Below are positions 1 to 8,435 of a stretch of DNA of 64,000 nucleotides, one piece after another. The notes below the pieces were generated by a model. It worked only from the letters and a program-made list of their open reading frames with translations. It searched no databases and had not been told where the DNA came from. The stretch is taken from the NCBI RefSeq assembly GCF_022828475.1, contig NZ_CP059557.1, forward strand, positions 5,007,470 to 5,071,469, read 5' to 3'. Position 1 is the first letter of the stretch; every line of letters begins with the position of its first letter. Origin of the DNA: Saccharopolyspora gloriosae (GTDB lineage: Bacteria > Actinomycetota > Actinomycetes > Mycobacteriales > Pseudonocardiaceae). A program made the translations under genes and the position numbers.

Positions 1-510
1 GGGCAGGTATTCGCGGGTGAGCCGGGCCGCGCCCATCGGCAGCGACACCACCTGGTCCGGGGTCTGCCCCGATCCGGTGGCGACTTCGGCGGTACCGCCG
101 CCGATGTCCACGGTGGTCAGCGGCGTGCCGTTCTTGCCGTGCCAGCGGCGGGCGGCGTGGAAGCAGAGCGCGGCTTCGGCGTGCGGGGTCATCGATCCGA
201 TGCGGGTGCCCGCCGCGATGGTGAGGCGCTCCCGGAGTTCGGCGCCGTTCTTGGCGTCGCGCACGGCGGCGGTCCCGAAGGCCACCAGCGGCCCGCGCAG
301 TTCCGTTCCGACGGCGCGCACGCAGTCCTCGACGGCGCGCACGGCCCGCGCCATGCCCTCTTCGGTCACCGAGCCATCGGCACGGGTGTGCTCGGCGAGG
401 CGGGTGCGCGCCTTGTGGCTCCAGGTGGCGCGCGGCAGGCGCCCGCGGTCGAGGTCGACCAGTTCCAGGCGTGCCGCAGTGGAACCGATGTCCAGAAGTC
501 CGAGCCTCAT
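1..510 (-). CDS. Ppx/GppA-type phosphatase, N-terminal part
   Basis: Partial gene: the start is at 510 on the minus strand and the 3' end runs off the window, leaving 170 codons. The visible protein begins MRLGLLDIGSTAARLELVDL, the phosphate-1 motif of the ASKHA fold, and has a second glycine-rich motif TTVDIGGGTAEVA near residues 136-148, as in exopolyphosphatase/guanosine pentaphosphate phosphatase enzymes that act on polyphosphate or (p)ppGpp. In these families the first motif is usually DxGSxxxRL, which fits. A GAGGGTGG Shine-Dalgarno stretch lies just before the ATG. It is divergent from the F420 oxidoreductase. The precise substrate cannot be told from this fragment. Confidence 0.85.
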   Translation of the reverse strand, partial: MRLGLLDIGSTAARLELVDLDRGRLPRATWSHKARTRLAEHTRADGSVTEEGMARAVRAVEDCVRAVGTELRGPLVAFGTAAVRDAKNGAELRERLTIAAGTRIGSMTPHAEAALCFHAARRWHGKNGTPLTTVDIGGGTAEVATGSGQTPDQVVSLPMGAARLTREYLP

Positions 511-817
511 ACCACCCTCACGTGTAGTCCTGACGGGCCGTCGCGCCGTACGGCGAACACCTGGGAGCAGCAATCCAGAACCATCGACATGTCCGAATCA
601 TGCCGTACGCACAGGGTTTGTTCATCGCCCGTTCGGATTTTCTTGATCCGTAATTGATGTCACTCCTCTACTTAGCACTACCGGTGTCACACGAGCGGTG
701 TTAAAAAAAGGGGGTCCCGAGACCGTGCTACCCGGCGGTAACATCGGGGTGACCCGGCGACGCGGCTGGTACGCGATGGGCGCGGCCGCTCGCTCGCCAG
801 CGACGGAGAGGACCACC
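511..817. promoter_or_regulatory. Divergent intergenic region, no firm promoter
   Basis: About 307 bases separate the divergent Ppx-like and F420-oxidoreductase genes and must hold both promoters. I see an A/T-richer patch around 640-680 (unusual for this DNA), a short run of seven A at about 703-709 and a GGAGAG ribosome binding site at 806-811 for the plus-strand gene. No convincing -35/-10 pair, operator or RNA structure can be asserted. Confidence 0.35.
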
Positions 818-1864
818 ATGCGCATCGGGATGCCGCTGAACTACAGCGGGGGCTTCAAAGAAACCGTGGACGAACTGGCGACCTACGAGAAGGCCGGGCT
901 GGACATCGTCTACGTAGCCGAAGCCTACTCGTTCGACGCGGTCAGCCAGATGGGCTTCATCGCCGCCCGCACCGAGCGGCTCGAGGTCGCCTCCGGAATT
1001 CTGCAGATCTACACCCGTACGCCCACCCTCACCGCCATGACCGCCGCGGGACTGGACTTCGTCTCCAACGGCCGCTTCACCCTGGGCATCGGCGCCTCCG
1101 GGCCGCAGGTCATCGAAGGGTTCCACGGCGTGCCCTACAACGCGCCGCTGGGCCGGACCCGAGAACTGGTCGACATCTGCCGCCAGGTGTGGCGCCGCGA
1201 ACGCGTCCAGCACGAGGGCAAGAACTACCAGATTCCGCTGCCCGAAGGTCAGGGCACGGGCCTGGGCAAACCGCTCAAGCTCATCAACCACCCGGTGCGC
1301 CCCAACATCCCGATCATGATCGCGGCCATCGGCCCGAAGAACGTCGCCATGGTCGCCGAGATCGGTGACGCCTGGGAGCCGATCTTCTACGTGCCGGAGA
1401 AGGCCGGCGAGGTCTGGGGCGAATCGCTGGCCGCGGGCAAGGCCAAGCGCAACCCCGAACTGGGCGAGCTCGACGTCGTCGGCCAGGCCCCGCTGGCCAT
1501 CGGTGACGACGTCGACGCCCTCGTCGACTCGATGCGCCCGATGCTCGCCCTCTACATCGGCGGCATGGGTGCGAAGGGCAAGAACTTCTACAACGACCTC
1601 GCCTGCCGCTACGGCTACGAAGCGGAGGCCGCGGAGATCCAGGACCTCTACCTGGCGGGCAAGAAGGACGAGGCCGCGGCGAAGGTGCCCGACGACCTCG
1701 TCGCCAAGAGCACCCTCATCGGCTCCGAGGGCCACGTGCGGGAGCGGCTCGCGGCGTTCAAGGAGTCCGGCGTGACCACGATGAACGTCACTCCCCTCGC
1801 GGGCAGCTTCGAGGAGCGCACCACGCTCATCGAGAAGATCCGCAAGATCGCCGACGAGATCTGA
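818..1864 (+). CDS. LLM-class F420-dependent oxidoreductase, Rv3520c-like
   Basis: 348 aa, cytosolic. The start MRIGMPLNYSGGFKETVDEL and the segment YEKAGLDIVYVAEAYSFDA match the luciferase-like monooxygenase subfamily typified by mycobacterial Rv3520c, in which reduced cofactor F420 serves as hydride donor. The TIM-barrel pattern (VASGILQIYTRTPTLTAMTA, GRFTLGIGASGPQVIEGFHG) is intact and the length is normal. The ATG at 818 is preferred over the upstream GTG at 698 because GGAGAG lies 7 bp before it and family similarity begins there. The substrate is unknown. Convergent with the downstream dehydrogenase, with a hairpin between them. Confidence 0.9.
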   Translation: MRIGMPLNYSGGFKETVDELATYEKAGLDIVYVAEAYSFDAVSQMGFIAARTERLEVASGILQIYTRTPTLTAMTAAGLDFVSNGRFTLGIGASGPQVIEGFHGVPYNAPLGRTRELVDICRQVWRRERVQHEGKNYQIPLPEGQGTGLGKPLKLINHPVRPNIPIMIAAIGPKNVAMVAEIGDAWEPIFYVPEKAGEVWGESLAAGKAKRNPELGELDVVGQAPLAIGDDVDALVDSMRPMLALYIGGMGAKGKNFYNDLACRYGYEAEAAEIQDLYLAGKKDEAAAKVPDDLVAKSTLIGSEGHVRERLAAFKESGVTTMNVTPLAGSFEERTTLIEKIRKIADEI

Positions 1865-1874
1865 TCCGCTTGGC

Positions 1875-1900
1875 GGCCGGGCGCGTCACCGCGCCCGGCC
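1875..1900. terminator. Perfect 11-bp hairpin between convergent genes
   Basis: GGCCGGGCGCG and its exact complement are separated by the loop TCAC, 10 bp past the stop of the F420 oxidoreductase and before the stop of the convergent dehydrogenase. There is no T tract, so it would work as a GC-only terminator or transcript 3'-end stabiliser, usable from both strands. Confidence 0.6.
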
Positions 1901-1933
1901 ATCGGCGAGGCCGGACCACCGCTCGCGTCGAGC

Positions 1934-2896
1934 TCAGCCGACGATCACCCGGATCGGCGCACCGTCCAAGTAGGCGCGGACGTCCTCGACGGTCTCCGCG
2001 TAGAACGCCTCGTAGGTGCCCTTCGTGACGTACCCGATGTGCGGGGTGAGCACGGTGCGCGGCGTGCCGCGCCACGGGTCGTCGGCGGGCAGCGGCTCCT
2101 GCGCGTAGACGTCGATGCCGGCACCGGCGATCCGCCCCGCGTGCAGCGCCTCGCGCAGCGCGGCCTCGTCCACGATCGGCCCGCGGGAGGTGTTCACCAG
2201 GTACGCCGTGGGCCGCATCAGCTCCAGCTCCGCCGCGCCGACCAGGCCTCGGGTGCGCTTGCTGAGCACCGTGTGGATGGTGAGCACATCGGCTTCGCGG
2301 AACAGGTCCTGCTTGCTCACCCGGCGCGCTCCCGCGGCGGACGCGGCCTCCTCGGTGAGGTTCTCGCTCCACGCGACGACGTCCATGCCGAAGGTCCTTG
2401 CGACCTTCGCGACCTGACTGCCGAGCCTGCCGAGCCCGAGTACGCCCAGCGTCCGCCCCGCCAGTTCGAACCCGACACCGCGCTGCCAGCCGCCCTCGCG
2501 GATCGACTTGTCCTGCAGCGGGATGTCCCGGGTGACGGCGAAGATCAAACCCCAGGTGAGCTCGGCCGTCGGCCCCCACGCCTGGTGCGGGGCCGATCCG
2601 TTTCCGGTCCCGCAGACCGTGATGCCGAGGTCGGCGGCGGCGTCCAGGTCGATCGCCGCGTTCCGCATGCCGGTGGTGACCAGCAGCTTCAGCTTCGGCA
2701 ACGCGGCGAGCAGGCCGCGCGGGAACGGGGTTCGTTCCCGCATCGCCGCGATCACGTCGAACGATTCGAGCCGTCGCACCAGCTCGTCGTGATCGGTGAC
2801 GGTGTCGTTGAACACTTCGACCTCGGCCGCCAGCGAATCCCAGTCCGCGTACTCCCGCGCGACACCCTGGTAGTCATCGAGCACGGCGATGCGCAT
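1934..2896 (-). CDS. D-2-hydroxyacid dehydrogenase family protein
   Basis: 320 aa. The NAD-binding domain is clear: GVLGLGRLGSQVAKVARTFG around residues 151-170 is the GxGxxG Rossmann motif, NTSRGPIVDEAALREAL around 232 carries the substrate-binding Arg region, and LTPHIGYVTKGTYEAF near 283 supplies the catalytic His. This is the architecture of enzymes that reduce 2-oxoacids with NAD(P)H (phosphoglycerate, glyoxylate or lactate dehydrogenase-like). The start ATG at 2896 has AGGAGTGC just upstream. The substrate cannot be assigned. Divergent from the DUF952-cupin gene. Confidence 0.9.
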   Translation of the reverse strand: MRIAVLDDYQGVAREYADWDSLAAEVEVFNDTVTDHDELVRRLESFDVIAAMRERTPFPRGLLAALPKLKLLVTTGMRNAAIDLDAAADLGITVCGTGNGSAPHQAWGPTAELTWGLIFAVTRDIPLQDKSIREGGWQRGVGFELAGRTLGVLGLGRLGSQVAKVARTFGMDVVAWSENLTEEAASAAGARRVSKQDLFREADVLTIHTVLSKRTRGLVGAAELELMRPTAYLVNTSRGPIVDEAALREALHAGRIAGAGIDVYAQEPLPADDPWRGTPRTVLTPHIGYVTKGTYEAFYAETVEDVRAYLDGAPIRVIVG

Positions 2897-3037
2897 GCAC
2901 TCCTCCTTCAGCGTTCGGCCGAGACGATCATAAATCGATCAGCCGTGGCCAACGGTCCGACGAAACCTCGCAAAAGCCCCTTTCTGCCCCGGGCGCGGAC
3001 CTGACAACACGTGGTTCGCCGGGGCAGACTGCGCGAT

Positions 3038-3820
3038 GTGACTCGATCCAGACTCCTGCACCTGCTGCCGATGAGCTCGTTCCACGCCGCATCGGACCTC
3101 ATCGAGGCCCCGTCGCTGGGCACCGATGGATTCGTGCACTGCTCACCGGACGTGGACACGACGCTCGCGGTGGCCAACTCGCTGTACGGGGACGCGACCG
3201 AGCAGCTGGTGGCGCTGGAACTCGATCCGCAACGGTTGTCGGCCCCGGTGCGCTGGGAGGCCGCCGACCCGGTGCCCCCGGCGGGCGTCGCCGCCGACGT
3301 GCTGTTCCCGCACGTCTACGGGGCGCTGGAGCGCTCCGCGGTGATCGGCCTGCACTACGCGCGCCGGGACGCGCAGGGCCGGTTCACGGCGTTGGAGACC
3401 CGCAGCCGCACCGCGGAGGAGCTCAATCTGCTGCCGCACCCGGAGGGCGGCTGGTACCGGCGCACGTGGACCAGCGACATCAAGGTCACCCCGGACGGCC
3501 GCGGCTCGCGGCCCACGGCGACGGCGATCTACTACCTGCTGGCCGCCGGGCACACCTCGGCGTGGCACGCGGTCGGCTCGGCGGAGCTGTGGTTGTGGCA
3601 TCGCGGCGGGCCGCTGACCCTGTCGCTGGGCGGCGACGGGGACGTGCCCTCGGAGCAGCCGCGCAACCACGTGCTCGGTGCGGGAGCCGGGCAGGACCCT
3701 CAGGTCCTGGTGCCCGCCGGGACGTGGCAGCGAGCGGTCGCCTCGGCGACGGTGGAATCGCTGGTGACCTGCGTGGTCTCGCCCGGGTTCGACTTCGCGG
3801 ACTTCAGCACGCCCGACTGA
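3038..3820 (+). CDS. DUF952-cupin_5 (DUF985) fusion protein
   Basis: About 260 aa made of two domains usually found as separate proteins. Residues ~4-105 match DUF952 (LLHLLPMSSFHAASDL, TDGFVHCSPD, LFPHVYGAL), and residues ~118-255 match the DUF985/cupin_5 sugar-epimerase-like fold (LNLLPHPEGGWYRRTW, ATAIYYLLAAG, SAWHAVGSAELWLWH, VLVPAGTWQRAVA). The role of either domain is not established. GTG at 3038 was chosen because the DUF952 start motif follows it directly; an in-frame GTG at 3011 would add nine residues. Divergent from the hydroxyacid dehydrogenase. Confidence 0.85.
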   Translation: MTRSRLLHLLPMSSFHAASDLIEAPSLGTDGFVHCSPDVDTTLAVANSLYGDATEQLVALELDPQRLSAPVRWEAADPVPPAGVAADVLFPHVYGALERSAVIGLHYARRDAQGRFTALETRSRTAEELNLLPHPEGGWYRRTWTSDIKVTPDGRGSRPTATAIYYLLAAGHTSAWHAVGSAELWLWHRGGPLTLSLGGDGDVPSEQPRNHVLGAGAGQDPQVLVPAGTWQRAVASATVESLVTCVVSPGFDFADFSTPD

Positions 3821-4223
3821 TCGGCGAGGTCGGCCGACAGCACGGGAACGCGGGGTTCGGTGCCCGCTCTCGGCGCGGTGATCGGCTCGACGGCGGGCTC
3901 GCCGGTCTGCGAGTCGGCGAGGGCGATCTTTGACTCGACGGCCTGCGACTCGACGGCCTGCGACTCGACGGCCTGCGGCTCGGCGGTCTGCTCTTCGGCA
4001 GGCAGCGGCTCAGCGGTCCGCTGCTCGGCGATCAGCGGTTCAACGCCCTGCGGCTCGGGCGGTTCCGGTTCGGTGCAGTGGTGCCGGGCCGGGCTCGGGA
4101 GGGGCTCCTCCCGAGCATGCGTCTCTCGAACCAGCACAGGGCGATCAACGAGCCAATGATCGTTCCGATGCCCAGCGAAGCCATCAGAACGAAGATCGCC
4201 AACGTGTTCAGCACCGACCTCAC
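3700..4223 (-). pseudogene. Membrane protein with frameshifted acidic Pro-Glu tail
   Basis: From a GTG at 4223 the minus strand encodes a single transmembrane helix (SVLNTLAIFVLMASLGIGTI then IGSLIALCWFERR) and stops at 4032 after 63 aa. In the -1 frame, from about 4110 down to 3700, there is an acidic repeat-rich stretch (EPEPPEPQGVEPLIAEQRTA, three AVESQ units) with codon use typical of the genome. Both halves look coding, so one base shift near 4080-4120 (around the GGAGCCCCTCCCGAG stretch) would join them into one membrane-anchored protein with a low-complexity tail. The tail frame then overlaps the end of the DUF952-cupin gene by about 120 bp, which is odd. Product function is unknown. 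A sequencing error, a true frameshift or translational slippage are all possible. Confidence 0.4.
3932..3976. repeat. 15-bp tandem repeat, three units
   Basis: Three exact head-to-tail copies of GACTCGACGGCCTGC. On the minus strand, in the frame of the acidic tail described in the next entry, each unit encodes AVESQ. Such repeats are typical of low-complexity, surface or linker regions. Confidence 0.85.
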
Positions 4224-4622
4224 CCCCGAGAGAAACCGTGCGCGGCATCGATTCCCGCCGAACCGACCGTGGTGAGCCGGTCCGACGAGCACCTCGCCGG
4301 AATTCACCGTAGGGCGGGACCTCGACCGGTGCCGGACACCTGACGGGGCGCAATCCGATCGAAGGAATTCAGCGTGATCGTGGTTTGGCTGGAGCCCTCG
4401 GCCAGGCGATCTCACCAACGTGGCGAACGTCCTTGATCAGGCAATTCGACCTTTATCGGGGCTACTATCGGGTGACTGTGCGCGCACCGCGACCTGGTCG
4501 CGATCCGTAGTCATCGCAGCCACCCGTTGTCGTGACGGTCCACGGTCCGGGGCAACGGATGTCCCGTGGAGTGCGTGCACCCAGTGATCGCCCTGACAAG
4601 CACGTCGAGCTGGGAGGTACCG

Positions 4623-4919
4623 GTGAAGAGCTACGCGGTGCATCTGCTCTTCCACGCGCTCACCCTGCTCTGCGGCGCCGCGCTGGGGCTCGCGGGGACG
4701 CTGTGGTGGGCGACCGGCAACGTTCCGGCGGGATGGGCGGCGTTCGCGGCGCTGCTGCTCGGCATCGCCGTGCTGGTGTTGCAGTGGCGGCACATCACCG
4801 CGAGCGCACCGCGATCCCGCCCGACGCGGGGGCCGCGGCCGGGCACCCGGCCGGAACTGGGGGCCACCGCCGTGCAGCGGTACGACGATCCGGCGGGCGC
4901 ACCGACGAGGCGGGGCTGA
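4623..4919 (+). CDS. Small two-helix membrane protein, unknown function
   Basis: 98 aa starting with GTG at 4623 (VKSYAVHLLFHAL), with GGGAGG at 4612-4617 at proper spacing. Two hydrophobic helices are visible (residues ~7-28 and ~33-52), followed by a basic, Pro/Arg-rich cytosolic tail. I do not recognise the family. It lies alone upstream of the GH2 gene. The upstream ATG at 4566 is rejected because it has no Shine-Dalgarno sequence and adds a non-conserved-looking extension. Confidence 0.65.
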   Translation: MKSYAVHLLFHALTLLCGAALGLAGTLWWATGNVPAGWAAFAALLLGIAVLVLQWRHITASAPRSRPTRGPRPGTRPELGATAVQRYDDPAGAPTRRG

Positions 4920-5022
4920 CCACCAGGCGGGAATCCTCGGACGGCCTCTAGCCGGGATGTTCACGACCGTGCTCGCATGGTGAGCGGCGAAGCCCGCGCT
5001 GCGCACGGAGGTCGGAACCCCG

Positions 5023-6966
5023 ATGACGGCTCCACGAGTGAACGCACTGGAGGGCGCCTGGTCGTTCGGCCCGCTGAGTCCGGGAACGCCCCCGGAGGCG
5101 GTGCCCGACGGGCGGCTCGGCACCGCGGTCGTTCCGCACGTCGTGGCGGAGTTGCCGTGGCGGGATTGGGATCCGGCGAGCTGGGAACGCGACTGGCTGT
5201 ACCGGAAGCGGTTCGCCGGGGCGGGCGATCCCGGTGTGCGGTACTTCCTGCGCTTCGCGGGCGTGCTCACCACGACGCGGCCGGTGCTCAACGGCCGTCC
5301 GCTGGAGCCGCACGCCGGTGGCTATCTGCCGTTCGAACGGGAGGTCACCGGGCTGCTGGCGGACCGCAACCGGCTGGACGTGGTCGTCGACGGCCGGTTC
5401 GACGCGGACGTGCCGCCGAACTCGGCACGCCCGAGCGACGTGGTGGACTTCTGGCAGCCGGCCGGGTTGTACCGGGAGGTGTCGCTGGTCGCGCGGCCCG
5501 CGGATCACGTGCGGGACGTGTTCGCGAAGCCGGTGCGGGTGCTCGACGACTCCCGCCGGGCGCTGCTGGTGCGGTGCGAACTCGACCTCGTCGACGGTGG
5601 TGCGCTGGAGCTGCTCGCGCAGCTGCGGTACGGGGACCGGCTCGTCGCCGCCGCCGACCGGGCGGTGAGCCTCGGCCCCGGGCGCAACACCGTGGAGTTG
5701 GCGATCGGCGGGCTCGGCGAAGTCCGCCTGTGGCAGCCGGATTCGCCGCACCTCTACGACGTGGTGGTGACGTTGCGCCGAGCCGGGCAGGTGGTGCACG
5801 AAAGGCGGGTGCGCACCGGGTTCCGCGAGGTCCGGTTCGATCGCGACGGGTTCCGGCTCAACGGCGAACGGCTCCGGCTGTTCGGGGTGAACCGGCATCA
5901 GCTGTTCCCGTTCGCCGGTGCGGCGATGCCGGCACGGGTGCAGCGCCGGGACGCGGAGATCCTGCGCGGCGAGTTGAACTGCACGATGGTCCGCACCTCG
6001 CACTACCCGCCGCACGAGGCGTTCCTGGACGCCTGCGACGAGCTGGGCCTGCTGGTGTGGGACGAACCGCCTGGCTGGCAGCACCTCGGTTCCGGGCGCT
6101 GGCTGGAGCGCGCGTACCGCGACGTGCACGACATGATCGTGCGGGACCGCAACCACCCCTCGGTGGTGCTGTGGGCGGCGCGGCTCAACGAGACTCCCGG
6201 CGACGCGGAGTTCTACACCCGGACGGAGCGGCTGGTGAAGTCGCTGGACGACTCGCGGCCGACGACCGGCGCGATCCTCGGCGCCGATCACGACACCACC
6301 GATTTCCAGCACGACGTGTTCGGCTACAACGACTATTCGGTGAGCACCGGCCCGGACGGCCTGCCGCAGCCGGAACCGGAGCCGCCTCGCCGGGACCTCC
6401 CGTACCTGATCAGTGAGGCCGTCGGCACGCTGTCCGGCCCGGCGAAGTTCTACCGGCGCACCGATCCGCAGGCCGTGCAGCAGGGGCAGGCGCTGGCGCA
6501 CGCGCGGGTGCACGACCTCGCGGGCGGCGATCCGGCTTACGCGGGAGTGCTGGGCTGGGCGGGTTTCGACTACCCCTCGGGGCACGGCAACATCGATCGG
6601 GGCGTGAAGTTGCCCGGTGTGATCGACCTGTTCCGGGTGCCGAAGCCGGGTGCGGCGATGTACCGGGCGCAGGTGAGTCCGCGTCGCCGTCCGGTGATCG
6701 AGCCGTCGTTCCACTGGGACCTCACCGGGCCGAGTCCCGTGCGGGAACTCGGCGAGGCCGCCATCTGGTCCAATGTGGACCGATTGGAGCTGTTCGTCGG
6801 CGGCGAGCCGTTCGGCACGCTCACCGCGGCGCGCGACCGGTACCCGAACCTGCCCTACCCGCCGTTCTTCGCCGATTTCGGTTCGGTGCGGGGGATTCCG
6901 GAATTGCGGGTGGACGGCTACCTCGACGACGTGCTGGTGCTGAGCCGATCGTTCTCGGCGGATTGA
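5023..6966 (+). CDS. Glycoside hydrolase family 2 protein, prematurely stopped
   Basis: 647 aa, probably a beta-glycosidase (galactosidase/glucuronidase-like). Domains in order: GH2 sugar-binding jelly roll (~1-170, with WRDWDPASWERDWLYRKRF), Ig-like domain (~175-265, ending VRTGFREVRF), then the TIM barrel (DRDGFRLNGERLRLFGVNRH, VRTSHYPPHEAFLDACDELG). Glu390 in WAARLNE fits the acid/base and Glu465 in YLISEAVGT the nucleophile. No signal peptide is seen, so it should be cytosolic. The reading frame is closed by TGA at 6964, yet the same frame continues downstream as a recognisable GH2 C-terminal domain (next entry). The ATG at 5023 has a GGAGG about 10 bp upstream. Confidence 0.85.
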   Translation: MTAPRVNALEGAWSFGPLSPGTPPEAVPDGRLGTAVVPHVVAELPWRDWDPASWERDWLYRKRFAGAGDPGVRYFLRFAGVLTTTRPVLNGRPLEPHAGGYLPFEREVTGLLADRNRLDVVVDGRFDADVPPNSARPSDVVDFWQPAGLYREVSLVARPADHVRDVFAKPVRVLDDSRRALLVRCELDLVDGGALELLAQLRYGDRLVAAADRAVSLGPGRNTVELAIGGLGEVRLWQPDSPHLYDVVVTLRRAGQVVHERRVRTGFREVRFDRDGFRLNGERLRLFGVNRHQLFPFAGAAMPARVQRRDAEILRGELNCTMVRTSHYPPHEAFLDACDELGLLVWDEPPGWQHLGSGRWLERAYRDVHDMIVRDRNHPSVVLWAARLNETPGDAEFYTRTERLVKSLDDSRPTTGAILGADHDTTDFQHDVFGYNDYSVSTGPDGLPQPEPEPPRRDLPYLISEAVGTLSGPAKFYRRTDPQAVQQGQALAHARVHDLAGGDPAYAGVLGWAGFDYPSGHGNIDRGVKLPGVIDLFRVPKPGAAMYRAQVSPRRRPVIEPSFHWDLTGPSPVRELGEAAIWSNVDRLELFVGGEPFGTLTAARDRYPNLPYPPFFADFGSVRGIPELRVDGYLDDVLVLSRSFSAD

Positions 6967-7278
6967 GCGGCTGACGTGCTGGCGCTGCGGCCCGACGATC
7001 GGGTGCTCGCCGCCGGCGGTGGCGATGCGACCCGAGTCGAGATCAGGGTGGTCGACCGCCACGGCGCCGACCGCCCGTACACGGCGGGCGACGTCACGCT
7101 GGAGCTCGACGGCCCCGCCGAACTCGTCGGCCCGCACCGGTTTCCGCTGGCGGAGACCGGCGGCGTCGGCGCGGTGTGGCTGCGCAGCGCCCGCACCGGC
7201 GCCGGACGGGTCCGGCTGCGGGCGCGGCATCCCTCGGCGGGCGCGGCGCAGGCCGAGCTCACCGTGCTGGCCGCGTGA
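6967..7278 (+). pseudogene. GH2 C-terminal domain cut off by in-frame TGA
   Basis: Read in the same frame as the GH2 gene after its TGA, this segment gives about 103 residues (VLALRPDDRVLAAGGGDATR, TLELDGPAELVG, GGVGAVWLRSARTGAG) typical of the Ig-like domain that ends many actinobacterial GH2 enzymes. Without the stop the protein would be about 751 aa. There is no ribosome binding site of its own before the GTG at 6976. It ends 20 bp inside the 3' end of the convergent acetate kinase gene. A nonsense mutation, a base-calling error or UGA readthrough could explain it. Confidence 0.6.
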
Positions 7279-8347
7279 GCACTTCCCGGGTCTGCCGGGC
7301 GATCTCCACGTCCTCCCGGGACTCGACGACGACGGTGCGCACCGCGGCGGAATCCGAGCTGATGTCGGCGTCCGAACCGGTCGCGGTGTTGCGGTCGGGA
7401 TCCACCTCGACGCCCAGGAACCCGAGGTTCCCGGCGAGGTCGGCGCGCAGCGGCGGCTGGTGCTCGCCGACTCCGCCGGTGAACACCAGCAGGTCCAGCC
7501 CGCCCATCGCCGCCACCATCGCCCCGGCGTGGCGCAGCAGGCTGTGCGCGTACACGTCGTAGGCGAGTTCGGCGTCGAGGTCGCAATCGGCGCGGGCGGC
7601 GAGCACGTCGCGCAGATCGCCCGAACCGCCGGTCAGCCCGGCCAGTCCGGAGCGCTTCTGCAACGTCGTGAACAACTCGTCCGGCTCGACCTTGCCGCTG
7701 GTCACCAGCCAGCCCAGCAGACCCGGATCGATCGACCCGCTGCGGGTCGCCATCACCAGGCCCTCGTCGGGGGTGAACCCCATCGTGGTGTCCACGCAGC
7801 GTCCGTCGCGCACCGCCGCCAGCGAGGCTCCCGCGCCCAAGTGGCAGCTCAACACCCGTCCGCCCGCCACTCCGGCGAGCTCGGCGCCGCGCCGCGACGC
7901 GTAGCCGTGCGAGAGGCCATGGAAACCGTAGCGGCGCAACGACCAGTGCCGGTTCCACTCCTTCGGCAGCGCATAGGTGCCGGCGGCCTCCGGCAACGTC
8001 GTGTGGAACGCGGTGTCCACGCAGACCACCGCCGGGGTGTCCGGCGCGCACTGCGAGGTCGCGCGGAGCCCGTCCAGCGCACGTGCCTGGTGCAGCGGCG
8101 CCAGGTCGGTCAGGCTCGTGAGGTAGCGCAGCAGCGGCTCGTCGAGCACGGCAGGCCCCAGCACCTTCGGCCCGCCGTGCACCACGCGATGCCCGACCGC
8201 CTGCGCGCCGTGCTCGTGGAAGAAGTCCCGGATCGGCTCCACCTCACCGCGCCACCGCTGCACGTCGTGTGAGGCCACCTGCTCGTCGTCGTCCAGCAGC
8301 CGGAGTTTGAGGCTGCTCGATCCCGCGTTCACCGTCAGCACCCGCAT
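7259..8347 (-). CDS. ackA: Acetate kinase
   Basis: 362 aa, cytosolic. Converts acetyl phosphate plus ADP to acetate plus ATP. N-terminal MRVLTVNAGSSSLKLRLLDD carries the conserved Asn and Ser-rich phosphate motif; GHRVVHGG, TAFHTTLP, YGFHGLSHGY, SCHLGAGASLAAV, DTTMGFTPDEGLVMATRSG and FTGGVGEHQPPLR are all family motifs. It is somewhat shorter than the usual ~400 aa, common in actinobacteria. It lies 88 bp downstream of the phosphoketolase gene in the same direction, so it would harvest the acetyl phosphate made by that enzyme. Confidence 0.95.
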   Translation of the reverse strand: MRVLTVNAGSSSLKLRLLDDDEQVASHDVQRWRGEVEPIRDFFHEHGAQAVGHRVVHGGPKVLGPAVLDEPLLRYLTSLTDLAPLHQARALDGLRATSQCAPDTPAVVCVDTAFHTTLPEAAGTYALPKEWNRHWSLRRYGFHGLSHGYASRRGAELAGVAGGRVLSCHLGAGASLAAVRDGRCVDTTMGFTPDEGLVMATRSGSIDPGLLGWLVTSGKVEPDELFTTLQKRSGLAGLTGGSGDLRDVLAARADCDLDAELAYDVYAHSLLRHAGAMVAAMGGLDLLVFTGGVGEHQPPLRADLAGNLGFLGVEVDPDRNTATGSDADISSDSAAVRTVVVESREDVEIARQTREVLTRPAR

Positions 8348-8390
8348 GCTCAGGAGTCCTTTCGGAGTGATCTTGTGGTCGTCGTGTCGT

Positions 8391-8410
8391 CAGCGGCGCA
8401 GCCGCTGAGG
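8391..8410 (-). promoter_or_regulatory. Short hairpin between phosphoketolase and acetate kinase genes
   Basis: TCAGCGGC and GCCGCTGA form an 8-bp stem with a GCA loop in the 88-bp spacer. It could be a processing point or weak attenuator that sets the ratio of the two products. No T tract follows. Confidence 0.35.
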
Positions 8411-8435
8411 TTCCGCTGCGCAGGCCCAACGGCCC

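Noticed and set aside
4032-4223. Programmed -1 ribosomal frameshift in the membrane gene
   Set aside because: No convincing slippery heptamer of the X-XXY-YYZ form is visible, so mutation or error is as likely; kept as a possibility only.
4948-7230. Long minus-strand open frame of 760 codons antisense to the GH2 gene
   Set aside because: Arg/His/Pro/Gln-rich translation without any recognisable domain, and a complete, motif-bearing gene on the other strand.
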